Below, one piece after another: positions 13,846 to 20,185 of a stretch of DNA of 20,185 nucleotides. This DNA comes from a virus. The DNA lies in the IMG/VR virus record IMGVR_UViG_3300046530_000163, positions 1 to 20,185 of that record; one strand, written 5' to 3'. Positions within the stretch are counted from its first letter, which is position 1, and every line of letters starts with the position of its first letter. Under the pieces are notes generated by a model. It was not told the DNA's origin, ran no database searches, and saw only the letters and a program-made list of their open reading frames with translations. The translations under genes and the position numbers were made by a program.

Positions 13846-14106
13846 ATGAGCCAAGCCATGGAAAAGCGCCAGATCCAAGCACGGCTGATCGAGCGCGGCA
13901 GCAACTTCCGTCAGTTCGCCCTGAGCCACGGCTATGAAGTGCGCACAGTGACGCAAGTGGTTCAGCGTTGGGCCGGGCACAAAAAACTGCCTCGTGGCCG
14001 GTTGACGTTCCAAATCCTGCGAGACCTATCGCGAGTAATCGGTAAGGAAGTGCTGCCGGGAATTCTCGCGGAGAACACCGAGCAAACCTCAGCTGAGGCT
14101 GTATGA
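13846..14106 (+). CDS. Cro-like early regulator, BcepMu gp16 family
   Basis: The 86-residue product has the pattern of the BcepMu gp16 phage-associated family: QARLIERGSNFRQFALSHGYEVRTVTQVVQRWAG...LPRGRLTFQILRDLSRVIGKEVLPGIL. It contains a helix-turn-helix-like stretch (FRQFALSHGYEVRTVTQVVQRW, about 21-42). Being first in the early operon and divergent from the repressor, it is the likely Cro counterpart. ATG 13846 has AGGA at 13831-13834; ATG 13858 is an alternative. Confidence 0.8.
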   Translation: MSQAMEKRQIQARLIERGSNFRQFALSHGYEVRTVTQVVQRWAGHKKLPRGRLTFQILRDLSRVIGKEVLPGILAENTEQTSAEAV

Positions 14107-14146
14107 AACGACTGTAGGGGCGATGACTCCAGGGAGAAACCAGAAG

Positions 14147-14620
14147 ATGAAACGCCCAGTTCTAGCAACCAAGCGCCAGGTCATGAGCGCAGTGATCAAC
14201 GACTACGAAGGCGGACGGGAATGCGCAGCGGCGCGCCTGGGGTACGAACTGAAGAAGTTCGATAACCACATCTACGAAAACGCTGGTAGCCGGCCTTTGA
14301 GCGATGAACAGATTCATCTGTTAGAGCAGGACATGGGCACGACCTACCTGCCGGAGTACATCGCCGCCATGTACGGCGGAATGTTCGTCCCCCTCGCCAA
14401 ACCTGAAACGCTGGACAACGTGGACCTCTACAACAGGTCAGTACGGGCAGCAGCCAAGCGCGGCGTGGTCGACCAGATCATCGCTAAGGCGCTGGACGAC
14501 GGTGTCATTGAGCGGGACGAAGCTGAGGCGATCTTGCGCGCTCACAGCCATTACATGGCAGCCCGTCACTCTGAGGTGCTGGCAACAATCCTGCTGCACA
14601 GCCGGGGGACCAAACAGTGA
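14147..14620 (+). CDS. CII/YmfL-like phage regulatory protein
   Basis: The preferred start is ATG 14147 (157 residues), which has GGGAG at 14132-14136; an upstream in-frame ATG at 14123 has its GGGG only 2 bases away. The N-terminus KRQVMSAVINDYEGGRECAAARLGYELKKFDNHIYE matches the YmfL/phage CII-type regulators (helix-turn-helix region about 12-45). Such proteins sit second in the early operon of P2-related and e14-like prophages and are thought to favour lysogeny or modulate early transcription. The C-terminal half is helical. The target site was not identified. Confidence 0.75.
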   Translation: MKRPVLATKRQVMSAVINDYEGGRECAAARLGYELKKFDNHIYENAGSRPLSDEQIHLLEQDMGTTYLPEYIAAMYGGMFVPLAKPETLDNVDLYNRSVRAAAKRGVVDQIIAKALDDGVIERDEAEAILRAHSHYMAARHSEVLATILLHSRGTKQ

Positions 14621-14630
14621 GCGACTGCAA

Positions 14631-14846
14631 TCAGCCTTTGCCGAGTCGTGACTTGATCTCTTTCAGCGCGGTGGCTACGTCGTCGACAGCAAAGCGTATG
14701 TCTTCGGCGCTCACCACCAGCCCCGGCGCTTCCCGGTCGGTCAGTTTTGTTGCGTCACGACCACGCATCACTTTCGCCAATGCTTCATGCCGCTCCTGCA
14801 AACGTTGCAGCAAGCGCTCGACTTCTCTTTTTGAGTGATTACCCAT
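14631..14846 (-). CDS. Small helical protein of unknown function, antisense within the early operon
   Basis: This 71-residue frame runs against the early operon. Its start ATG (14846-14844) overlaps that of the next plus-strand gene (shared CATG), and AGGGA lies 8 bases upstream on the minus strand. The protein is charged and helical: MGNHSKREVERLLQRLQERHEALAKV...AEDIRFAVDDVATALKEIKSRL. The plus-strand alternative over the same DNA (14617-14838) is Ser/Arg/Cys-rich and looks like a shadow. It shares a DIRxAxxD signature with the adjacent 14845 gene product. Function is unknown. Confidence 0.6.
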   Translation of the reverse strand: MGNHSKREVERLLQRLQERHEALAKVMRGRDATKLTDREAPGLVVSAEDIRFAVDDVATALKEIKSRLGKG

Positions 14847-15036
14847 GACCTACATCCCTGAAGAAGAAAGGAAACATCTAACGGATTTGCTGGTGATCGC
14901 TCAACAGCGACTGAACACATTAAAAGAAATCGTCGCCACCACCAATCACGACTGTTCTGGCACTGACATCCGCCTGGCCATCGGTGACGCAATCACACCG
15001 TTGAACATTGCCCAAGAAGCTGCGGAAGCGCTCTAA
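14845..15036 (+). CDS. Small early protein of unknown function
   Basis: The 63-residue product (MTYIPEEERKHLTDLLVIAQQRLNTLKEIVATTNHDCSGTDIRLAIGDAITPLNIAQEAAEAL) is helical and not recognised. A GAGTGA RBS-like element lies about 7 bases upstream. It precedes the Ogr-like gene by 12 bases. TDIRLAIGDAITPL aligns with EDIRFAVDDVATAL of the divergent small gene at 14631-14846, so the two may be diverged copies. Confidence 0.65.
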   Translation: MTYIPEEERKHLTDLLVIAQQRLNTLKEIVATTNHDCSGTDIRLAIGDAITPLNIAQEAAEAL

Positions 15037-15048
15037 AGGACGCCGTTT

Positions 15049-15342
15049 ATGAGCACTTACAAACTGGTCTGCCCCCACTGCCACGGCCGCATGCGCATCC
15101 GCACCAGTGAAGGCCAACATATTTTCCTGCGTATCACCTACATGCAATGCACCAACGAAGCGTGCGGCTGGGCGGTGCGTGCTGAATTTCAAATGACCCA
15201 CGAGCTGAGCCCCAGCGGCATGCCCAACCCGGCGGTAAAGCTGCCAGTTGCAGATGTGGTCATTCGTCGCCAGGCAATGAAAACAGCCAACGATCAACCT
15301 GATCTGCTGGATCAACTGGAAATGGAGGCCACAACCGCATGA
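15049..15342 (+). CDS. Ogr/Delta-like zinc-finger late transcription activator
   Basis: The 97-residue protein has the Ogr/Delta zinc-binding arrangement C8-X2-C11-X22-C34-X4-C39 (CPHC...CTNEAC), identical in spacing to P2 Ogr. Ogr proteins bind a dyad near -55 of late promoters and contact the RNA polymerase alpha subunit. It is longer than P2 Ogr (72 residues), with an Asp/Glu-rich tail (NDQPDLLDQLEMEA). AAGGA (15036-15040) lies 8 bases from the ATG. Unlike P2, where ogr follows D, it lies in the early operon, which would make late gene switching depend on early transcription. The end overlaps the next gene (ATGA). Confidence 0.85.
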   Translation: MSTYKLVCPHCHGRMRIRTSEGQHIFLRITYMQCTNEACGWAVRAEFQMTHELSPSGMPNPAVKLPVADVVIRRQAMKTANDQPDLLDQLEMEATTA

Positions 15343-15713
15343 ACACCATAGCCCTAACAACCAACCCCACCAGCGACTACCGTGCCGCAATGCAACAAGC
15401 GGCGGTGGCCTACCTCTACCGCCATCGTTGCCAGCATCTGGCCGGTGACACCCAGTTGCTTGAGAACTGCACCCGCTACCTGACGCTATCGCTGGAAGTC
15501 CCTCAGCACCTGGTGCAACGCATCGCTGAACTCGCCGTCGCAGAGTTCGAGAGCATGACCTGCAAGCGCGTTGCCTGGCTGGGCGTTCACCCGAACAGCG
15601 GTCCTTTCCGACCGGTCATCTGGTTACTCGACACCTGCACTCAGCAGCGGCACCCCGTCTCAGCACGCTTGCTTCCCACACGCCTGCTGCTGACTCGCAA
15701 CCTCCAGCACTAA
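15339..15713 (+). CDS. Early-operon protein of unknown function
   Basis: The 124-residue product starts at an ATG overlapping the Ogr-like stop. It contains an N-terminal helical half (SDYRAAMQQAAVAYLYRHRCQHLAGD...LEVPQHLVQRIAELAVAEFESM) and a C-terminal part rich in Leu, Arg and Pro. No family is recognised. Tight coupling to its neighbours suggests a role in early phage functions. Confidence 0.7.
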   Translation: MNTIALTTNPTSDYRAAMQQAAVAYLYRHRCQHLAGDTQLLENCTRYLTLSLEVPQHLVQRIAELAVAEFESMTCKRVAWLGVHPNSGPFRPVIWLLDTCTQQRHPVSARLLPTRLLLTRNLQH

Positions 15714-15784
15714 CCCAAAACCAAGCCCTGATAGATGCCCGCACCGCGTGGGTAGGGGAAATTTGCAACTTACTGGTGGCCGAA

Positions 15785-16030
15785 ATGAGCAAAATCACCA
15801 TAAAACTGGAGCTGGACGAACAGCAGGCGCAGCACTACCTGCTGTGGTTGACCAGTCAGTACGAAGTCACCATGGCTGATATTTGGTACTCCGATCGCTA
15901 CCGGAATGTACCCAACGGTCAGCGTGGGCCGAAGGTGCTTGCCGACTACCCGCACCTGGCAGGTATTGGCAAGACGCGCCACGAGTTGAAAAAGCAGCTC
16001 GTTGCGCCTACTGCGGAGCGTCCGCAGTGA
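15785..16030 (+). CDS. Early-operon protein of unknown function
   Basis: The preferred start is ATG 15785, giving 81 residues (MSKITIKLELDEQQAQHYLLWLTSQYEVTMADIWYSDRYRNVPNG); a GTG at 15776 is an alternative and the RBS (GGTGG, 15775-15779) is weak. The frame is also open upstream without a usable start. The family is not recognised. The stop TGA overlaps the GTG start of the primase-helicase gene (GTGA), so it is coupled to replication. Confidence 0.6.
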   Translation: MSKITIKLELDEQQAQHYLLWLTSQYEVTMADIWYSDRYRNVPNGQRGPKVLADYPHLAGIGKTRHELKKQLVAPTAERPQ

Positions 16031-18840
16031 TACGTAAGCCAATGGAAGACAAGATCCGGGCTGATGTACTTCAGCGTCTGGAGTCCGATTACGGCCTTCA
16101 GCACATGACCGGCACGCATTACATGCGCAAGGGCACCTGCCCCCAGTGCAATCAGAAACGCCTGTTCTCGCGTCACGATGAACCGTGGTTCATACGCTGT
16201 GGCCGCGAGGAAAAATGCCGGTATATGGCTCCTACCAAAGAGTTGTACCCGGACCTATTCGACGACTGGAGCAAGCGTGCCCCGGCGACTCGCAACGAGC
16301 CGGCCGCCAGCGCAAGAGCGTACCTGTCTTTTGCTCGGGGTTTCCGTGTCGATCTGATCGAGGGTTGGTACACCCAAGAGAGCTACTTCGATCGAGACCT
16401 GAACATCGGTTCCGCAACCGTCCGCTTTCCTCTGGAACATGGCGGCTACTGGGAGCGCTTGATTGATCAGCCTTCCCGCTTCGGCAAGAAGAAAGCTCGG
16501 TTCCAGCCCCTCAAGAGCTACAGGGGGCATTGGTGGTGCCCGCCCTGCCTGGACCTGCTGGAGGTGAACGAGCTGTGGATTGTTGAAGGCATCTTCGACG
16601 CCATTGCGCTCATTCAAAACGGAATTTCAGCCGTCGCGGCCCTGTCGTCAAACGCCTTCCCAGAAGAATCACTGAAGGCGCTGATTACCGCTCGCGGCGG
16701 TAAAACGCCCAAGTTGGTCTGGGCCTTAGACAACGAGCCCGGCGCCCACAAGTACACCAAGACCTGGGTTAAACGGGCCCGTGAGCTCGGCTTCACCTGC
16801 GACGCAGCCCAGGTCTCGCAGCCGGATGCACGCAAGGTCGACTGGAACGATCTGCATCAACGCTGGGCATTCATCGACGATGAGAAATCCCGCGCGGATC
16901 GAATCGAAAAAGACCTAAAGGAAGCCCGGCACCAGGGTGCCCTGTTGATCGCGGACAGTGCCAGCGATAAGGCGTTGCTCATGTACCAGTGGCGCGAGCG
17001 CGAGGAATTTCACTTCTGTTTCGACTCCCGCCTGTACTGGTGGAAATTGGACCTTGCGAAATACAACAGCGCCAAGCAGGCGCTGGAGAAAAGCGACGAC
17101 CAGGAAGCCCAGGTGCTGAACGAAAAGCAACTGCGGGAGAAGGCACTGAGCGTGGCCGGCTGCGTCGTCGAAATCGCCAACTGCTACCCCAAAGCACTCT
17201 ATTTCCAGCGCAACGAGATTACCGACGAGTCCTGGTACTTCTTCCGAGTCGACTTCCCCCATGACGGTGGATCAGTGAAAAACACTTTCACCGGAGGCCA
17301 GGTCGCCGCCGCCAGCGAATTCAAAAAACGACTTCTCGGCATGGGCGCCGGGGCCGTGTTCACCGGGAGTGGACAACAGTTGGACAAACTCATGAAAGAC
17401 CAGCTATTCGGCATCAAGACCGTACAAACCATCGACTACGTGGGCTACAGCAAGGAATACCGCTGCTACGTCTTCAACGACGTCGCTGTCCGCGAAGGCC
17501 AGGTGATCCACATCAACGAGGAGGATTTTTTTGAGATGGGCAAGCTCAAGCTCAAGACCCTGCAAAAGGGCGTGAAGATCGATCTGGAGAAGGACGGTAA
17601 AACCTATGATCAACAGTGGCTCGACCTACTGTGGCAGTGCTTCGGCGCTCAAGGCATTGTCGCTCTGACCTTTTGGTTTGGCTCACTGTTCGCTGAGCAA
17701 ATCCGTGGCCGGTACCAATCCTTTCCGTTCCTCGAAGCCACAGGCGAAGCCGGCGCGGGCAAGACGACCTTGCTCACCCTGCTCTGGAAACTGGCTGGCC
17801 GGGACGGTTACGAAGGGTTCGACCCATCCAAGTCCACTAAGGCCGGCCGCAGCCGTCTGATGGGTCAGGTATCCGGCATGCCGATTGTACTGCTGGAGTC
17901 GGACCGCAGCGGCGACGACAAGGCCCACGCCAAGACCTTTGAATGGGACGAACTCAAGGACTACTACGGCGGCGGCACACTCGCGACCAAGGGCGTCAAA
18001 ACCGCCGGCAACGAGACCTACGAACCTCCGTTTCGCGGCACGATTGCCATTAGCCAGAACGCCCCTGTAGTGGCGTCTGAAGCGATCATGACCCGGATTG
18101 TGAAACTGCACTTTGTGCGCCCGAACGTGACGCCAGATAGCCGAGCGGCGGCCGATCGGCTCAATGCCCTGGAAGGCTCGACCCTCAGCAACTTTGTGTT
18201 GCAGGCAGTTCGCAAAGAGCTGGAAGTGATGGAACTGTTCGCCCATCGCATACCTGGCTACGAGGCGAAGTTACGTAACCTACATTCGCATTGCTTTGCC
18301 TGCGAGAGACCGTTTCAGGACGAGCAAAGCGATTGTCAGCACTGCGGCAACAAGCTGCGTGGATACATCCGGGTGGAGCGGATCAACAAGAACCACGCTC
18401 AACTGCTCGCCCTGCTCGACTGTCTGCGCATGGTGGTGCCGCTCACCGAGCCGCAGATCAGCCACACGCGCAAGCAGATCATCCGCATGGCGATCGAGCG
18501 CCAATCCTCGATCAGCTCCGACCATCCGGTGGTGGCTGAATTCTGGGAAGTGTACGAGTACCTGGAAGGCCTCGACGCTGACGGCCCTGTGGTCAACCAC
18601 AGCAAGAAAGACAACATCATCGCCATCAACCTCAACGACTTTGTGAAGTGCGCGGCGGAGCATCGCCAAAAGATTGCCGACGTCAGTGAGTTGCGCGAGC
18701 GCCTGAAAGACTCTCGCTCACGGAAGTTGGTCGACACCAACAAAGCGACGGATAGCGCAGTACGGGCTCACCAGGCCAAGAACAGCAACGCCGTCATCAC
18801 CAAGCAGCCGATCGTGAAGTGCTGGCACTTCAACGCCTGA
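16027..18840 (+). CDS. Phage primase-helicase (zinc finger, toprim and P-loop ATPase domains)
   Basis: The start is GTG 16027 (GGAG at 16015-16018, 8 bases upstream), giving 937 residues; ATG 16042 is an alternative. An N-terminal CHC2-like zinc motif uses C38, C41, C58 and C64. A toprim-type domain follows with IVEGIFDAIAL (about 185-195) and the acidic LDNEPG motif (about 234-239). A P-loop ATPase/helicase has Walker A GEAGAGKTT (573-581) and a VLLESD Walker B-like strand some 45 residues on. A second zinc ribbon has C756, C759, C770 and C773. This fits a bifunctional replication protein making primers and unwinding DNA, replacing the gpA nickase of P2 (rolling circle). It is the largest early gene. 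No signal of truncation. Confidence 0.88.
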   Translation: MIRKPMEDKIRADVLQRLESDYGLQHMTGTHYMRKGTCPQCNQKRLFSRHDEPWFIRCGREEKCRYMAPTKELYPDLFDDWSKRAPATRNEPAASARAYLSFARGFRVDLIEGWYTQESYFDRDLNIGSATVRFPLEHGGYWERLIDQPSRFGKKKARFQPLKSYRGHWWCPPCLDLLEVNELWIVEGIFDAIALIQNGISAVAALSSNAFPEESLKALITARGGKTPKLVWALDNEPGAHKYTKTWVKRARELGFTCDAAQVSQPDARKVDWNDLHQRWAFIDDEKSRADRIEKDLKEARHQGALLIADSASDKALLMYQWREREEFHFCFDSRLYWWKLDLAKYNSAKQALEKSDDQEAQVLNEKQLREKALSVAGCVVEIANCYPKALYFQRNEITDESWYFFRVDFPHDGGSVKNTFTGGQVAAASEFKKRLLGMGAGAVFTGSGQQLDKLMKDQLFGIKTVQTIDYVGYSKEYRCYVFNDVAVREGQVIHINEEDFFEMGKLKLKTLQKGVKIDLEKDGKTYDQQWLDLLWQCFGAQGIVALTFWFGSLFAEQIRGRYQSFPFLEATGEAGAGKTTLLTLLWKLAGRDGYEGFDPSKSTKAGRSRLMGQVSGMPIVLLESDRSGDDKAHAKTFEWDELKDYYGGGTLATKGVKTAGNETYEPPFRGTIAISQNAPVVASEAIMTRIVKLHFVRPNVTPDSRAAADRLNALEGSTLSNFVLQAVRKELEVMELFAHRIPGYEAKLRNLHSHCFACERPFQDEQSDCQHCGNKLRGYIRVERINKNHAQLLALLDCLRMVVPLTEPQISHTRKQIIRMAIERQSSISSDHPVVAEFWEVYEYLEGLDADGPVVNHSKKDNIIAINLNDFVKCAAEHRQKIADVSELRERLKDSRSRKLVDTNKATDSAVRAHQAKNSNAVITKQPIVKCWHFNA

Positions 18841-18861
18841 CGAAATCGACAACCAACCCGT

Positions 18862-18904
18862 CAGGCGCTGCAACGCCTGCCACCCAAAGGAGAAGCACCA
18901 TGCA
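18862..18904 (+). repeat. Hairpin-plus-RBS leader, copy 1
   Basis: CAGGCG (18862-18867) and CGCCTG (18874-18879) form a 6-bp hairpin with loop CTGCAA, directly followed by a 25-base leader (18880-18904) containing AAAGGAG and the start ATG. The 25 bases are identical to those at 19250-19274. Confidence 0.7.
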
Positions 18905-19211
18905 CGTACAAGTCATCACCGGCGACGGACGCGAGGGGGAAACCAACCGCCTTCGGCACCTGAAAGAGCTAAAGGACTGGTTTAACGAATCAGGGAAGAT
19001 CGTTCACGCCGAAGCCTACGACCCTGCTGGCCTGGTCGCGATTCTGGAAGTTCGTGCGGTAAGCGACAAAGAGATTCTGGTGCTGAAGTGCAGCCGGGAT
19101 CAGATCCAGGCAGTCCTGGAATGGCAGTCAGCGACTGATGAGGTTGTTGAGTTTGAAAGCCTGCTGCTGCACCTGGTGCGCAAGCAAAACCCAACCGGCG
19201 AAAGCCAATAA
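18900..19211 (+). CDS. Early-operon protein of unknown function
   Basis: The start ATG 18900 has a strong AAGGAG RBS at 18887-18892, so the longer frame from 18819 is rejected. The 103-residue product (MHVQVITGDGREGETNRLRHLKELKDWFNESGKIVHAEAYDP...) has alternating strand/helix pattern and no recognised domain. It follows the primase-helicase and lies behind copy 1 of a duplicated hairpin leader. Confidence 0.65.
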   Translation: MHVQVITGDGREGETNRLRHLKELKDWFNESGKIVHAEAYDPAGLVAILEVRAVSDKEILVLKCSRDQIQAVLEWQSATDEVVEFESLLLHLVRKQNPTGESQ

Positions 19212-19222
19212 GAAGGTGGTGC

Positions 19223-19274
19223 CGAGGGGCTGCATCCCCTCGACACCGACCACCCAAAGGAGAAGCACCATGCA
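19223..19274 (+). repeat. Hairpin-plus-RBS leader, copy 2
   Basis: CGAGGGG (19223-19229) and CCCCTCG (19236-19242) form a 7-bp hairpin with loop CTGCAT, followed after 7 bases by the same 25-base RBS/start leader (19250-19274) found at 18880-18904. The stem sequence differs from copy 1 but pairing is kept and the loop is almost unchanged. Confidence 0.7.
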
Positions 19275-19530
19275 AGTGAATCAACCCAAAGGCGGCACCG
19301 CAGAGGCTACCACAACCCCGCTGGCTGTCGGCGACAAGGTCAGCTACGTCGAAATGAGCGGTGGTCGTCGAGAGTACCGACTCAGCGCACGTACGGGCTT
19401 GATCGTAGGGATCGACGACAACGTTGCGACCCTACGCGCCGCGAACGGTCGCACCCTCACCCAACCACTCGCGAAGCTGACACCGGACGGCCAGCCGAAT
19501 GCACTGACGCGCATGCTCGTGGGAGGTTAG
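19270..19530 (+). CDS. Small early-operon protein of unknown function
   Basis: The start ATG 19270 has AAGGAG 8 bases upstream, in a leader shared with the gene at 18900; the longer frame from 19138 overlaps the previous gene and is rejected. The 86-residue product (MQVNQPKGGTAEATTTPLAVGDKVSYVEMSGGRREYRLSARTGLIVGIDDNVATLRAANGRTLTQPLAKLTPD) resembles a small beta-barrel (KOW/SH3-like), since VGDKVSYVE...GLIVGI...ATLRAANG alternates strand and turn; this is only an impression. It ends just before the next gene. Confidence 0.65.
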   Translation: MQVNQPKGGTAEATTTPLAVGDKVSYVEMSGGRREYRLSARTGLIVGIDDNVATLRAANGRTLTQPLAKLTPDGQPNALTRMLVGG

Positions 19531-19533
19531 CGT

Positions 19534-19785
19534 ATGACGGTATTCCTTCTGCTTTACCTCTGCGCAGATGCAACCCGAACGGATTGCCAAGTGGTGAAGG
19601 CTGATAGCTGGAGTGGCCCTTTCGCCTTTGAGCAATGCACCGCCGTCGTGCCCGGCCTTACCGAAGCCCTGACGGCGCCCAACCGAATGCGGCATCGGTT
19701 CGTTTGCGAGACGCAGGGTAATGACGCGAAACCCGCAGAACACAAAGCACCACCAGCGCTAACTCACCAATCGTTTCGGATGTAG
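19534..19785 (+). CDS. Small Cys-containing protein of unknown function
   Basis: The 83-residue product begins with a short hydrophobic stretch (MTVFLLLYLCADA) and has Cys at 10, 18, 35 and 58. The N-terminus is too short and lacks basic residues for a typical signal peptide. The start has a GGGAGG RBS (19521-19526), 3 bases after the previous stop. No family is recognised. Confidence 0.6.
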   Translation: MTVFLLLYLCADATRTDCQVVKADSWSGPFAFEQCTAVVPGLTEALTAPNRMRHRFVCETQGNDAKPAEHKAPPALTHQSFRM

Positions 19786-19795
19786 GGGGTCAACC

Positions 19796-20071
19796 ATGAA
19801 CACAGCGTTTATCCTGATGGCCCAATACGACGGCCAAGCCATCATCTCGCTGGAGCTGGTGTGCCGTGACTACTTCACGCACCTGACGCCGGAGATGTTC
19901 CAGCGCAAGGTGATGAGCGGACAGATCAAACTGCCCATCACACGCCTGGAAGGTAGCCAGAAGTCGGCCAAAGGCATCCACCTCACCGACTTTGCTGCCT
20001 ACCTTGACCTACAGCGCGCTGCCGCCGTGAAAGAACACAACCAGCTCAACGGGATAAAACACGCCTTTTGA
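19796..20071 (+). CDS. PrtN-family (pyocin activator-like) regulator
   Basis: The 91-residue product matches the PrtN pyocin-activator family: MNTAFILMAQYDGQAIISLELVCRDYFTHLTPEMFQRKVMSGQIKLPITRLEGSQKSAKGIHLTDFAAYLDLQRAAAVKEHNQ. PrtN in Pseudomonas activates pyocin genes through a P box; members that lie next to prophage integrases are often annotated the same way and may act like excisionase/Cox proteins. The helical region YFTHLTPEMFQRKVMSGQIKLP resembles a winged-helix DNA-binding fold. An AGGGGG RBS (19784-19789) precedes ATG 19796. It is last in the early operon, convergent with an apparent integrase. Role here: transcription or excision control, not decidable from sequence alone. Confidence 0.85.
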   Translation: MNTAFILMAQYDGQAIISLELVCRDYFTHLTPEMFQRKVMSGQIKLPITRLEGSQKSAKGIHLTDFAAYLDLQRAAAVKEHNQLNGIKHAF

Positions 20072-20185
20072 GCCACTTCTCTGATGCGGCGCCCAGTTGG
20101 ACGGGCGCCCTCAGAATCTTGTCGTGCCATTCCCAGCCCACGTAACGGTCACCCTTGCCGCGCAGGTGGGTGTATCGTCTCATTG
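20046..20185 (-). CDS. int: Probable tyrosine integrase C-terminus (gene continues past the window)
   Basis: On the minus strand only one frame is open to the right edge. Its last 46 residues read MRRYTHLRGKGDRYVGWEWH and so on, ending in KWLKRRVLSR and TGA at 20046-20048. MRRYTHL fits the catalytic Tyr block of tyrosine recombinases (...TxRYTHL), and the position, convergent to a PrtN-family gene, is the usual one for such an integrase. The stop lies 25 bases inside the prtN gene. The alternative is a separate small protein starting at the ATG 20183-20181. Assignment is moderate. Confidence 0.55.
   Translation of the reverse strand, partial: MRRYTHLRGKGDRYVGWEWHDKILRAPVQLGAASEKWLKRRVLSR
20088..20109. 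terminator. Inverted repeat past the prtN stop (possible bidirectional terminator)
   Basis: GGCGCCC (20088-20094) and GGGCGCC (20103-20109) form a perfect 7-bp GC stem with an 8-base loop, 17 bases after the prtN stop and inside the apparent integrase coding tail. There is no T-run, so it is at most a weak or Rho-assisted terminator. Confidence 0.3.

Noticed and set aside
14617-14838. Plus-strand frame of 73 residues over the small antisense gene
   Set aside because: Its product is Ser/Arg/Cys-rich shadow-like sequence, whereas the minus-strand frame gives a plausible helical protein with a good RBS.
17683-18246. 187-residue minus-strand frame within the primase-helicase gene
   Set aside because: It is antisense to a conserved P-loop domain and has no sign of independent coding.
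1-20185. CRISPR array, transposase, insertion sequence, or tRNA/rRNA gene
   Set aside because: No regularly spaced repeats, transposase motifs, or RNA gene structures were seen on reading both strands.

Overview
The window is part of a temperate contractile-tailed (P2-like) prophage or phage genome, most probably from a Pseudomonas of the fluorescens/putida type. The grounds are a GC-rich, Pseudomonas-like codon style, a run of P2-type tail genes in P2 order, a BcepMu gp16-type early regulator, and a PrtN-family protein of the kind otherwise known from pyocin and Pseudomonas prophage clusters. No bacterial housekeeping gene or attachment site is visible, so both prophage ends lie outside the window.

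Layout. (1) Positions 1-3926, plus strand: end of the baseplate operon, with gpJ (5' end cut off), gpI, tail fibre gpH and a tail-fibre assembly protein. (2) 3927-4049: gene-free gap with a large nested dyad that may hold the late promoter or activator site of the next operon. (3) 4050-10610, plus strand: sheath FI, tube FII, E with its -1 frameshift product E+E', tape measure, gpU and gpD. (4) 10624-13075, minus strand: an AT-rich two-gene cargo cassette, clearly foreign in base composition. It encodes a nucleoid-associated-protein (NA37/YejK-like) homologue and a membrane-anchored protein of no recognised family. This is the best candidate for an undescribed system, possibly anti-phage defence. 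(5) 13076-13348: a gap with the cassette promoter and three inverted repeats. (6) 13349-14620: genetic switch, with a short Xre repressor on the minus strand and divergent Cro-like and CII/YmfL-like regulators on the plus strand, separated by a compact promoter/operator. (7) 14631-20071: early operon with small unknown genes, an Ogr/Delta-type zinc-finger late activator, a large primase-helicase, three small unknown genes (two with a duplicated hairpin-plus-RBS leader) and a PrtN-family protein. A short minus-strand open frame converging on prtN looks like the C-terminus of a tyrosine integrase.

How it fits together: the repressor shuts the rightward early promoter in the lysogen. On induction the early operon supplies replication protein and the Ogr-like activator, which would switch on the late tail operons. 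The reversed cassette has its own putative promoter and could be expressed while the prophage is silent. The element is mosaic: P2-type virion genes are joined to a replication and regulation module that is not P2-like (primase-helicase instead of the P2 gpA nickase, Ogr moved to the early operon).
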